Assembly: GCA_015179125.1 (NCBI GenBank)
Contig: WHVA01000427.1
Location: 1-64,000 of the forward strand
DNA length: 64,000 nucleotides
Direction of reading: 5' to 3'
Source of the DNA: Gautieria morchelliformis
Lineage: Eukaryota > Basidiomycota > Agaricomycetes > Gomphales > Gomphaceae
Under the pieces are notes generated by a model. The model ran no database searches. It had not been told where the DNA came from and worked only from the letters and a program-made list of their open reading frames with translations. Shown one piece after another: positions 1 through 11,398 of the stretch. Every line of letters starts with the position of its first letter. Positions within the stretch are counted from its first letter, which is position 1. The position numbers and the translations under genes were made by a program.

Positions 1-53
1 GTGGGGTCGGCATTCTTCTTCTTGCCCAAAAACCGGGACAGAAGGGAGGGCAT
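1..53 (-). CDS. 5' end of an unrecognised gene, cut by the window edge
   Basis: Reading leftwards from an ATG at 53, the minus strand gives MPSLLSRFLGKKKNADPH before the window ends. The ATG context (gcc before it) is good, and a short hydrophobic start followed by KKK looks like a real fungal N-terminus. Only 17-18 codons are visible, so no family can be assigned. The 1.2 kb to its right would hold its promoter. Confidence 0.4.
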   Translation of the reverse strand, partial: MPSLLSRFLGKKKNADP

Positions 54-1235
54 GGCTACCAGTGGGGTAGAAAAATGATACTGTAAGGACCGGCAGTTTG
101 ATCGTCAAATGGTACAAAGCGTGACAATGCGAAAGAAGTTGAGAAGCGCTCAGGCGGAGCGCGGAGCCAAAGTCACGTCTCCCGCCGCCTAACCCGGATG
201 CATATGCAATCGTCGTCGGGACGTCGGCCTGTCTTTAAAATATCAGCTGGTCAAAAGTCACTACAGCGATACTATACTAGCTTCCTCGTCCTCATTATCC
301 ACAGTCTTCGCTTGTTCTTCGTCGACGACTACGATATCTATGAATTTTCTCGTGTTATGTATGCCAGAGAGAAGGGACCCGGATTCCACTCACTGAGATC
401 AGGGCTTCAGCTTCAGCTTCTCATACAACCGGCCTTGCTTGAACAGATGCATTCATGCCTTGGGAATTCCACAGCGTCCGTCTGTCTCTACAGCGCAACA
501 TATACACCCGTCTGTCTTTCTGCAGCCGATAAGATGCGCTGCTCACTTCAAGGAGTCCCCTGGGTTCTTCGCACGTTGGACAAGGGCACGTCTGTCTCTC
601 GAGGCCAGGTTGCCCAATCGTCGAGTCGAGTCGCATGGTGGTACAGCTGATAAGATTACAGACTCTCAGGCGGTTCTTTTCGGTTTCCGGGACGAAGCCG
701 ACGATCGCGACCCAGTGGGCATTATTTCGGAGTCACATTGGTTTTATTGAGGATACGTGTGAGTTACTTATGAGCTACTTATGTACACCATGACTGAACT
801 CTTGCGACCGAATACAGGGCTCGATTCTTTAAGTTTCGAGGGCGCCTTGCATCGGAGTGCATACTATGGCGATTTATACTCTACTCTTCAGAGCCGGATC
901 ATCAGCGATCGCGCGACCTATACACGTCCTTCGACTGTGAATGTACAGCAAGACTTCGAATGCATGATACGAAGATCCCGAGCCGCACGGGAGTGATTTA
1001 CGTAGTCAAAGAAAGTCGAGGTAACTCAATGTTGTGAGTAAACCCTGTAGCATAATAAGTATAAACCACAACATTGCCCATCGTATCACCGCAATATAGG
1101 TTCTATTTTCATGAATCTACATATGCTTAACCATGCGAGATGCATGTGCCCCGAATGTACAAGTTTAAAAAGTGTCGCCAAACGTATACGTAGCCCGGAC
1201 GCGGAATCCATTCAGTCCGCGAGTGACCTGAGTGC
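54..1235. other. Intergenic, upstream of the left-edge gene
   Basis: No gene is supported here. A 150-codon open frame at 198-650 and a 71-codon one at 781-996 have no recognisable motif and unnatural composition. Three short copies of a gtctgtct-type stretch lie between 475 and 600, but they are too degenerate to call a tandem repeat. The stretch should contain the promoter of the gene starting at 53 and the 3' UTR of the phosphorylase gene. Confidence 0.5.
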
Positions 1236-4200
1236 CTAAACTTTCACGGGTTCTATGTTCCAGTATTCCTTTGTAATGTGCCGCTCAATCTCAGTGAAAG
1301 GCAAGATAGGGTGCAAGAGACGAGCTGACCTCCGCATAGACCATAATGGCGCGGTCTGAACTGAACTTGCCCATCTACCGTGTGCATCGTGTAAGTCAGG
1401 CACTTGTTTAAGTATCACCCTACACACGCACTTTTGCCACAGTCATGATCGACTTCTGGAGCCAGCTTTCGCGGTCAGCGAATATTTGGTCCACCGTCTC
1501 GTTCGCCATCAAATCTGTTCGTGCAAGAGGGCTCCAATGCTGTAATTGTCATGGTATGCCGGAGGTACTCACAGGAATCAAAGTCATCCTGTCGAATCCA
1601 GATGAGACTATTACCACATGTATAATTGAGGAAGAATGCGACTAACCGTAATAAGGTAGTAATCTCCTTGGCGAATAGTGTTCAACAACCTGCAGCTTGG
1701 TCAAGCCATCCCTGTGATTGCAAATCGCGAAATCACTCACGGCTCAAACACTCCAGCGTCACCAAAGCGCCCACTGGAAATCTCATTGAGCACGACAGCC
1801 AACTTCGCTGATTTCTGCTCCACAGGAACCGGATGATATGTGTGCTCATATCTCATGCCTTCGACAGTCGGCGCCAAATGACCGAAAAAGAACACCTTGA
1901 ATGCATATGTCAATCGAGTGCCTAAGCCTTCATAATCGATCTGATACCTGATCTTCCCCAATTTCCTCCGCAATTTCAATATTCGCGCCGTCCACGGTCC
2001 CTGCAGGTCAGTAATGGTAATTAGTCACAGATACAACGAGCCGAGCCAGAGCCGAGCCAAAGCCTACCCAGAAGAAGGCCACCATTCAAGCAAAACTTGG
2101 GTAGGCATCAGCAAAACAAAGGCAACATAACACCCTGATCAACACACCTTCATATTCGACGTCCCTGATGCCTCAGTGCCCGCTGTTGAGATATGCTGGC
2201 TAATGTCACTCTACCCAGCTACGTCAGACCAGAGCACGTATCGTAACCGACATGTTACACACCGCGGGAATAATGAGCTCGGCCAACGATACCTGATTGA
2301 TCATTAGCTACGAGGAGCTGGCACAAACATGTATGAACTTACGCTATAATCCGGAAGGAATACCAAGGTTAGATAGTCCTTGGTATCGGGATCCTGATTG
2401 ATAACCTTGGACACTGTGACAATCAGGCGGATAGTCTATGTTGGTATCCCTCAGTCGAACGGAATCGGATTAGCTGCACCGGAGTCATAAACACACCAAT
2501 TTAGCCATGAAATCTTTCAGAGAAAGGTATGTCAATATCTGTTATGTAAAGTAAAATAGTACTGACATCCAGGTGCGGCCTTTCCTGCGAACAGAACGAC
2601 GCGTGGAACAACTTTTTCCCTCTCTTCGACAGTCATGCTTTTGATGCTGAGGTAACGCTAAAAAAGCGTGTTTATGGTGTCATGGGGAACCTAGTCAGTG
2701 CCGAGACGTACGTGAATAACACCGAGAATGTTTAAGGTTTGACTATGAACCCTTGTAAATCTCTTATTTTATGTCCGGTTCCACATCCTACGCACCGCTT
2801 ATATTCATGGATCCGCTTGCACTGTGGACAAGATCAATCATCTGTACTTCTTCATCTCTGCAGAAAGTGAGTTACCTGGACGTCAAAAAGATGCTCTGGG
2901 TTAAGCTTGACGCCGAGTGCAGACTCCACATATAAAGACAAGCGTTCCTTATTCGCGCGTTTCGTAGCTGCCCACTTAGCCTGGAGTGCTGGCTCTCTAG
3001 CGTACTTGGTCAATCTTTTGAGGAGCGTGAGGTCTTTCAACCATGCTGCCTTTGGAAGTTGGATTGTCTCGCTGATGAGTTCGCTCAGGCCTGGGTTGCA
3101 CTGGATGACGGACAGGTCAGCCCACCTCAAAAACAAATAAAAAATGGAATGGATGTAACCTGGTCCAACCAACGGCGAGGAGTGATGCCGTTCGTGACGT
3201 TCCCGAACCTGTGTTAATGTGATCAGAGCAACCCAGAGACCAGATCTACGATCAGCGTACTTGGAAATTCCAAAGACGTCGACCATGTCCTTCATTATCG
3301 TCTTTCTCACGAGGTCAGAATGCAATTCCGCCACACCATTGACTTTGCGGCTGCCTGTTGGATAACCAATCAGTCAACGAAAGGTCCTCTCCACGACACC
3401 ACTCCGGTTGCTCACCAATGCATGCCAGGTTAGCCATGCGTACATACTGAGGATGGCCTTCCTGTATCAATGACACGCGCTCCAATTTCCCTATATCGCC
3501 AGGAAATTTCTTCTCGACCGCCTGCAGAAATGCTAAGTTGATGTCGAAAATGATCTGCATGTGACGCGGTAATAGGTGGGCCAGAAGCGGCACAGGCCAT
3601 TTCTCAAGAGCCTCGGGCAGAACAGTGTGGTTCGTGTAGAAAAACGTGCGCGTGACAATGCTCCAGGCGACGTCCCACTGAATATCTTCCTCGTCGACTA
3701 GGATGCGCTGGAGCTCGACAATCGCGAGAGTAGGATGAGTATCGTTAAGTTGGATAGCAGCGTATTCCGGCAGTTCCGTAAATGGCTTCTCAAGATTTCT
3801 GAACCGCCTCAAGATGTCTGACAGGCTTGCAGCTGTCCAGAAGTACTGTTGTTTGAGCCTGCATACATACTCGTCATACCAAACATATTAAAAGACCAAA
3901 GAGGCGGTAGAAAGACGCACCTCAATTCTTTCCCCACAGAATGGTTGTCATTGGGATATAGGACTGAGGTAATCTGCTCTGCAGAAGTGCTCGCCTCCAC
4001 CGCCCGTTCATAATCGCCTGCATTGAAACTTTGCAGATCGAACCCACGTTTTGGCTTGGAACTGAGTGTATGCGTAAGAACAACGGAAAGATATATAACC
4101 AATCAAGGCACTTACTCCCATAGCCTGATGGAGTTCGTCGTCTTAGTCGCGTATCCGGGGACAGGGACATCATGGGCCACAGCAACGACTTCTTGACCTC

Positions 4201-5228
4201 CAGACTGCAAAACACTAGCTTTCAAAATGTGTGACGACACGCAGGAATATGCAGCCATACCCAGATGGCCTTGCCATTCCCTGTACGCTCTGCCTGACCA
4301 TAGAATCTAACATCGACTGTCACATCCAATCGTGGTATCTCCCATGGATAAAGGCCGGGGTTAAGCCATGGATCGGGTGCCTCGAGTTGCGAGCCATCGG
4401 TAGCAATCAACTGCTGGAAGATGCCATATTTGTATCTCAGCCCATAGCCCCATACAGGAAGCTCTGTAGTCGCGCTGGAATCTAGGTAGCAGGCAGCGAG
4501 CCGGCCAAGACCTCCGTTTCCCAAACCCGCATCTCGTTCATTATCGATGAGATCTTCCAAGTTAAAGCCAAGCTTGCCAGTGCTTTTTTTGTACTTGTCT
4601 CTCATACCAAGATTGAGCAGTGCGTTGTCGAGGCTACGTCCCATAAGGAACTCGAGCTGAAACCCATTCAGAGGTTGGCGCTGTGCTCAGAATCAATGCC
4701 TCATACCGATAGATAGTATGCCCGCTTAGGGGCTTTGCGAGTATACTGCATCTGGGTGTCATTCCAATTGACAAGCAAGTCGTCACGAACAGCGAACGCA
4801 GTCGCCTGATAAGCGCCAAGGTCATCTAGACTGTGCCTACGGTTCGACTGTCAATTGATACTTGGCTGCTAAGAAGAGAGCAGTGGGATGACAAACGGCT
4901 GTTGGGCAAGAGTGGTTTGGACATGGTGTACAATGTTCTCGGTAATCTGAGGCACGTCTGCAAGTACGTATAAACCGTGTGAAGAATTGGAGCGCAATGA
5001 TTTCTTACCAGAAGCAACGTCCCGTAGGCCTGCCTTCCACGCGGCTTCGTCACCTCTGGGCCAGATTTCCTTGCCATCCTTGGTAGTTTCGGGCAAGTAA
5101 CCTATGCAACTTAAATAGAGTACTCTTGCTGGTCGTGTCTTATACTCAAACTTACCTGTGGGTGTTCTCTGGTGGTGACGTTTAGGCCTGGGTGGCGGTT
5201 TGCCAATTTGTTGAGGGTCAATAGACAT
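1236..5228 (-). CDS. GPH1: Glycogen phosphorylase
   Basis: Cytosolic PLP enzyme releasing glucose-1-phosphate from glycogen. The exons in order give the N-terminal signature ([14 protein letters not shown], then [36 protein letters not shown]), the middle ([38 protein letters not shown]), the KRIHEYKRQ motif, and the PLP-lysine segment [10 protein letters not shown] followed by [22 protein letters not shown]. It ends [25 protein letters not shown]. The gene is split by well over ten introns of about 50-60 nt, and exon content matches the usual 850-900 residues. ATG 5228 ([19 protein letters not shown]) is chosen over in-frame codons further upstream because it starts a typical fungal Pro/Arg-rich leader. 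No key residue seems lost. The identity is certain; the exact exon edges are approximate. No linked glycogen gene is nearby. Confidence 0.96.
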
Positions 5229-7712
5229 GACGGTGGAGGAAGGCCGGGAGGAAAAACAGCAGATAGTGAAATTTCGTATGCCGCTGCCAAGGTGGACCAC
5301 TCTCTTCGGGTACTCCTGTTGTTACTTCGGATGACGTATACGTCGTCGGCCCCCACTGTGTTATCTGCCCCACTGGCGGCCCGCAGGTACTGCTTCACAT
5401 GCGATACGATTGGTCCCTAAGTCGCGTGGAATCTCCCAGCCTGTCCTTGATATATCAAAGCTCGCCAACCACAAAGTCCGACACGCTGGTCTGGCCTCTC
5501 ACAATCTTTCAAATAAAGCCTATAGATTTGAAACGAAATTCCATTGATTGCCATGCACTATCGTTGGGAACTTGAGTTGTGTTCTGCAGCCGCCACGATA
5601 CACTAATGTCAAAGATGTTGCAGCGCGCTGAAATCTCAGGTACTTCCGCCTCGATGCCGCCCCTCTTAGATTTCTTATAACCTACCTGAACCATTTCCGT
5701 GTTTAAGCTCGCTGGATATCAAGAACGTGCCCTGGAATGCAGAGGAATCATGCCAAGAAGCAAAGCAGCTGAGCTGTGGTTCCAGAAAAGAAGCGAGATT
5801 GACCCCTCGATGCCCTCTACAGCGTTCACGAAGACATGTCATCCTTGCGCAGCTCAGAACCGGACATGTACCCCTGAACAAACACCTAGGAAAGGAGAAC
5901 GCGACGACATGCCCTGCGTGTAAAAGACCATTTCCTCTTCAGATGCCCAGAATTGGGAGCGGTGCCGAGTCATCGCGATACTGACCGGCCGTGACTTACA
6001 AATACACGTATTTCCCCCATCCGTTTGTAACGCCCCACAACACCAAGTCGGTGTTGCCCCCTTCCTCTGCATCCCCTCTCCACAAAAATCCAACAGGGTA
6101 CAGGAAGCAGAGAAGGGAACTGGTAACGAAGTTGCATAGAGGAGCTCGGTGAGAGCTGGCCAGGCCCAAAGCAATATTGACACCGCTGTTCAAATGCATA
6201 CACCACACGAAGCGCCTCACAAAGACCTACGACGACCTAATGCTACCACAAGACGAGGAGAGGGAGAGCGCATAGAGGCACGGCCCGGGGAAAAGGACGG
6301 GATACATGGCAACTTGATACCGCAGCGGGATGAGGAAAGGGAGAGGGATAGGGACACAGGGACTGAATGGGAAACGCAAGTCGCAAGGACACTACCTCGC
6401 CTACACGGGCACGGACACGCTCAGGGCCCCGCCCATCGAGCTCAAGCACAGATAGAGAAATAAAGGGCTGGGAGAAAACACGTGTTGCAAGGCGCTTTGT
6501 ATCTAACGGCTGTGATGAGATCATCCACGAAGTTGTCTGTGGACAACACTTCACGGACGATTTCCCATTACTGCTATTGGCTACGGGTACATAGACAACA
6601 CCCGGAAGATAATTCGTACAGTAGGGCGCCGCCCCAAAAGACAATAAATTGGATAAATAAATAAAACGAAGAGAGAAAAAAAAAAAAGGAACCTGCCCGG
6701 ACATCACCAAAAACCATTGACCAGTCGTTTGGAATGCCCAAAGTGTCTGGTGATGTTTGATAGCTAGTAATAGGCGAGAACACTTGATCAGTTACATTCC
6801 AGGGTCGTTCGATCTTCGGATTACGCCCGACGGCAGTTCTCCTTTACCGTGCGGCACTGAAAAGCTTCGAGGTGAAGGTGGACAGCGAAGGACAGCCAAC
6901 ATCTAACATACAACTTGAAGGCTGACCTGGTCGCTTGGAGAAGGCGACGTTAAAGACTCGCAATAATCTGGGACAGTTCCAGCTGTCTTGCGTTGAACGA
7001 AAACCAGGTGTAAGTTCACCTAGTTTCCCCTGTCTAGCTTTAAACCGATCCTGATGCCTTGACAGTTACTTGGCATCAATTACCTACCGCTATAGAGGTC
7101 CTGGGTTCTAGAATATTATGGTATTGCTAGGAACTAGGCACATCCCTGCAGCGGCGCTGCTGCCTGCCAACTTGCTGATACCTGAATCGGGCGGGATTGC
7201 TCCGTGGAAGAGCATCGTCGCAACTTTGTAATGGTCTATCGGCTCCTGACCACGACGGTCATGTATTTCTCTCCAATTTCCACAGCAAAAGAACGCGGCC
7301 ACATGCGCATGTCATCCGATGGGGCCATCTAACTTGTCTTTGAAATGCACCATCATCCCGTTGCGGCCACACCTGATACCAAGGAATATCCAACGTTCCT
7401 TCGATGTCTCGCTCCATTCGGGTAGGATCTGTACCTTCAGGCTCATCTCGTCTTAGGCATGTTGTCATCATGAGTATCCGGATACGATATATTGGTATTC
7501 TCCCTGGGAGCTCCCGACAATGAATGTAGATGATGTTGGACATCAAGGGCTCTCTGCCTCTCAGAGGACAGCTTTCCCAGGGCGTTGGCCACTTCGTCGG
7601 ATATAGTCTCGACGATGTCATCTGTCCCACCGCAATTGATCGTGATGTCGTCGAGTTCTAGATACTCCCGGCGGGGGGAGCAGGGGAAAAAGCTGATTGG
7701 CACTAGGCACCT

Positions 7713-7794
7713 GGTATCTCTGGAGAGTTTACTAAATTTCTTTGTACATGTAGATACCTATACAAAGAAATTTAGTAACCTCTCTAGGGATACC
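7713..7794. repeat. Long imperfect hairpin, 34-bp arms
   Basis: Left arm 7713-7746 and right arm 7761-7794 are reverse complements over 34 positions with three differences, separated by a 14-bp loop. The core of the arm is ttactaaatttctttgta. There is no coding capacity. It may be a foldback or MITE remnant, or a site of structured DNA; no target-site duplication was identified. Confidence 0.85.
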
Positions 7795-8185
7795 AACCAT
7801 ATACTGGGAGGTGAGGTTGCCTGGGGAATATTTGATCTTGAAACACTTTGGCAAGGGCGACGTTGGGCTGCCGTGCGATTATTTCAATAAAACAAAAATG
7901 TCTGACACGTACATTGGCAAGACGCTGATTTACCAGTGCGTAGTTCACCGGGCATGTCAAATGCACAGACTGGGAGACGTCTATTGTCACGAGAGTCGTG
8001 GTAATTTAGATACTTCACAAATCGATGAACCATCTTCAACCCAAGCCGGTGCTATGAACAGCAACAGGCTGAGGCATTATGTAGACGTAGACGATCATCA
8101 CATGCTGCTCAAAAAGCGAGCTGTTGCGAATAAACAAGCGGACGACAATGGGATTGCGCGGGACTGTAACATGGTGATGTTCAGC

Positions 8186-8478
8186 TTACGATGTGATCGT
8201 TAGTTTACCGCTGGAGGAAGGTGGGAGAGTGAATGCTCCGGGAGGAATGAATAGTAATGCACTGCAAGTGGTGACGTAACAAGCCACAATGCGTTCGTTC
8301 GGTTGGCACAGAGCAGGAGGAAGGTGGCAGATTGAACGCTCTGGGCAGAATGAATAGTAATACACTGCAAGTGGTGACATAAGAAGCCACGGTGCGCTCA
8401 CTCGGTTGCCACAGACCAGATGGGACTTGAAAGGGATGCAAAAAAAACGTTGGCAGTGCTTTGTGATTACGATGTGAT
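8186..8478. repeat. 12-bp direct repeats flanking the tandem duplication
   Basis: ttacgatgtgat occurs exactly at 8186-8197 and at 8467-8478, on either side of the 103-bp tandem duplication. This is what a target-site duplication would look like, although 12 bp is long and the flanks could also be part of an older, larger repeat unit. Confidence 0.6.
8213..8418. repeat. Tandem duplication, two copies of 103 bp
   Basis: Copy 1 (8213-8315) and copy 2 (8316-8418) share most positions, including the stretches gaatgaatagtaat and cactgcaagtggtgac. They have diverged by scattered substitutions only, so the duplication is not recent. Open frames across it on the minus strand are a by-product of the repeat. 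Confidence 0.85.
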
Positions 8479-9228
8479 GCTTCATCGATGCTAGAGCACA
8501 GAGCAGAGGGTGGAATTCTTGGCGGTGCTCTCAAAAAAGCACCACGGGATCACCATGCCAAGATGGATAATAAACGGTAGATAATCACCTGGCTTTGACC
8601 GGGTATTACTCTGGCAAGTGTAGTTCTTAGTCACTAAACCAATTTCATTCTGGGTGTTGGTCTCACCATACGGTAAGAATATACCTACACTCAGCGCGTG
8701 GTGAGGAGCCAGAAGCCATATCGCAGTGACTTGAATGGTCGATTGTTATGTACAAAATTGAACACGTCTCCGTCGAATCGTCTCGCCGATGCGGGGTATG
8801 CGTATCCAGAACCTGGGTGGTAGCCTCACCATGGTTTCGGAACTCTGGCGCCGTAGTCACCCGCAAGAAGCTGTGGAGCACTCAGCAGACGAAGCCTTTA
8901 CGGAGCATCTACGGTAACGTAACCAGTGGACCGCCGAAAGCGCTTCGAGTTCGAGGTGTTCTAACGTATGTGATGTGTGTCAGCAATTCACACACTCTCT
9001 AGTCAGCCCTCACAAGCCGTCAAAATAAAAATAAATAAAAAGAAACCTCTCACAAACACGTATCAACCGTCCAACGCATGTATCAAGCGTAATGCATCGA
9101 GCACAAAGGCATAGCTAAACCGGCTCCATCCCGGGAATTGCCCGAAATAATGAAAAAGCTAGAGAACCAGGTACAAGATCAGTGAAGAACACGGCCGAGG
9201 GTCGTAATGCGCATGTGTGAGAAAGTAC

Positions 9229-9293
9229 CGTACGCATGTGCACCGCACGGACCCTATGATATGCGATGGGTACCGGCGATGCACATGCGTACG
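9229..9293. repeat. Perfect 14-bp inverted repeat
   Basis: cgtacgcatgtgca at 9229-9242 is matched by its exact reverse complement at 9280-9293, with a 37-bp spacer. The arms themselves are built from alternating purine-pyrimidine steps. It lies in non-coding DNA; its function is unknown. Confidence 0.7.
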
Positions 9294-10309
9294 CACTATG
9301 ATCAGAATTTGTACCTATGCGAGAGGACTACAGCACCGACGTTGGTACCATCAGCGCACGGCGGGGCACGTGGTGTAGGGACGAGGGCATTTAGCGAGGT
9401 GAGATACGTGGCGTGAAAGCGTGTGATATGTGGAAGTGCGTGGGAAGGGTGTAGGCCCCGGGCATCGTCTGTGCCTAATGTCGATCGTGAGCCTGGCTCG
9501 TGACTGTGCTATAAGCCCTCAAAGCTTCCAAGACAAATCAGAACTCCAGAAAGTGAATAATATACCATTGCACACAGTCTCCCCCCCACCCACAGAACTT
9601 AGCCATCCATCTGATAATTTCAACAATCTCGCCCACCAGACAACGCGTTAGGCCAGCATCAGAACACCCAGCACAACGCCACCACGAAAACGCGTGACAC
9701 AAGAAATGTGGATGACAGACAGGCTGAGCAGTGTGACTGTAGGCTTCAGCGTCAAGCAGGAAACGATAGAACGCCGAGCTGAGTCAACATGCGAAGCGGG
9801 CGAGGGTACGGGGAGTGAATGCGGGAGGCGTTAGTGCTGTACCTGGGAGACCGAAGCCAGAGAAGCCAGAAGCCCCAGGAACAAGACTCTAGAAGCTGAG
9901 AAGATAAACAGAAGAAGACAGAAAGAGAATATTATCATCTCGAGGTGAGTCCGACCCCCGAAAGATATTTTCAATCTGGTGGGCAGCCGTACTGCTAGTG
10001 GAAGAGTTCCTAGCGTTGTGGCGTCGTTCCAACAACAGGTCACGCTGTTTCATTCTCCGCTCTAATCTGGGCGCATGGCGCATCGACTGTTGGTCGTTCG
10101 AGCTCGCTCCCAATGGCCTGCCACCATATCGTCGCGAGATTCGCACATATGCCCTTCCTCGCCGCTAATATGGAGTGAATACACTATGAATAAACCTGCT
10201 GCCTGTCGCATGCTGTACGCTTTTCCATCCATGGTTTCCTCTCGTCCTCGACTGTTATATTTTTAGTGGTACTTCAGTCGTCGGTGCTCCTCGGCGGTTA
10301 CCCAAAGGC

Positions 10310-11398
10310 ATGGTATCTGAGGGGGCATCTTTTTCATCAGCTAGCATTCAAATGACCTCGAATAATACAAAAGCCAAATCGTCGTCACCGCAGAGGTCAA
10401 CCAAGCCGAAGCCGAAATTAAAATTGGTTATCTTGTACGCTCCACGGCCTGCCTTCTCTGTCTGTCCTAATACCATGGCAGCCACAATCCTGCTTCTCTA
10501 ACATCTGCGAGACTGTTAGCCTTCTTGCAGAGTGCTCAGCGTGCGTACCCGGAAACAAAACGGCGCGTTGGGCCCCCGCTCGACTTTGAGCTGACAGTTC
10601 GGGAACGCTTACCGACTGCGCAAGAGGTAAGTATGAGTGCATTATGAATGGGTGCTATAAATAGCTTATCCGATAATGTATTCGTCTTATCCAGCTTCAA
10701 GACATGTACAGTCTTCTCAATGAGTCTTCTTGGACTGTCTTTCGCGCAAAGAACGCAGCTGGCAATTATCGTATCCATCCTACCAGTGCCCGGAGTTTGT
10801 TAAGCGGCATAGAACTAGAACGACAAGAGCAAATAGCTAAAGCTAAACAGAAGACACACGATAGCGCCGTTGCGAGCGAACCTCCTCCAGCTGACTCTCC
10901 CGATAGCGCCGTTGCGTGCGACCCCCCTGCAATGGACTCTCCCGATAGCGCCGCTGCGTGCGACCCTCCTGCTACTGACTCTCCCCAAACTGAGCCAAAA
11001 AACAACAAGGTTCAAGCAATCAACCTCCCTGTTCTAGACATCAACCACTCACTCTTCGGCACACAAACCTTTGCTTGGCCAGTGCTGTTTTGCCCGCAAA
11101 CGAACGAAGTTTTCGCTGGTTCGCGGCTGAAAAACGTGCACAGATTCCTCCTTGATCGCGCAAATGAGCGTGATAAGATTGTTGTCAAGAACAAAGAACA
11201 AATCAAGGAGGAATTTAAGCAGGCTAAACAGGCAAAGTACGCTGAGGCTTTCCTCTTATTGTGGGGCATTGGTATTGATCATAGTACTGACCCGGCAGCT
11301 GGACATATCCGACGAAGGATGTATCTCCAGATGAAGACGATACACTGAAATGGTTCAACGAATCGAAGAGAAGGCCAGTAAGGAACTTATCCCGTTGA
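10310..11398 (+). CDS. Fmp46-type (DUF1687) thioredoxin-fold protein with internal repeat
   Basis: Four exons: 10310-10434, 10482-10626, 10695-11271 and 11331-11398. Exon 1 joins exon 2 inside a Phe codon to give KLKLVIFHNPASLTSARLL, the N-terminal strand-loop of the fungal mitochondrial Fmp46 family. PPLDFELTVRERLPTAQE is the family's central motif, and FAWPVLFCPQTNEVFAGSRL its C-terminal strand. It ends DEDDTLKWFNESKRRPVRNLSR. Fmp46 proteins are putative mitochondrial redox proteins of about 130-160 residues; this one is near 300, because a Pro/Ala/Asp-rich insert with three 14-residue repeats and a Lys/Glu-rich helix (KNKEQIKEEFKQAKQAKYAEA) have been added. ATG 10310 is used, and 10352 is an alternative start. 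The paralogue at 16880-17463 has its first intron at exactly the same codon position. The function is inferred from the family only. Confidence 0.7.
10860..10985 (+). repeat. 42-bp coding tandem repeat, three copies
   Basis: Three consecutive 42-bp units inside the third exon of the Fmp46-type gene encode DSAVASEPPPADSP, DSAVACDPPAMDSP and DSAAACDPPATDSP. Each unit starts gatagcgcc and ends gactctccc. Units two and three are closest, so the array probably grew stepwise. Copy number is likely to vary between strains. Confidence 0.9.

Larger units (their letters stand above)
5229..10309. other. Five-kilobase gene-poor stretch
   Basis: Nothing here reads as a conserved protein on either strand. 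The longest open frames (6243-6710 minus, 7259-7703 minus, 7811-8203 plus) have no motif and do not join through plausible introns to anything familiar. The minus frame at 7443-7703 has the most protein-like composition (LELDDITINCGGTDDIVETI) and is the best candidate for an unrecognised exon. The stretch does contain structured DNA, listed separately: a hairpin at 7713-7794, a tandem duplication at 8213-8418 and an inverted repeat at 9229-9293. The divergent promoters of GPH1 and of the Fmp46-type gene must lie at its ends. Confidence 0.5.

Noticed and set aside
198-650. 150-codon plus-strand open frame
   Set aside because: No motif, irregular composition, and no introns or neighbours supporting it; a chance frame.
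6243-6710. 155-codon minus frame with hydrophobic start
   Set aside because: The hydrophobic run FFFFSLRFIYL is the complement of an A-rich tract near 6665; no conserved sequence follows.
7811-8203. 130-codon plus frame beside the hairpin
   Set aside because: No recognisable domain and no splice continuation; it starts next to structured DNA and may be part of it.
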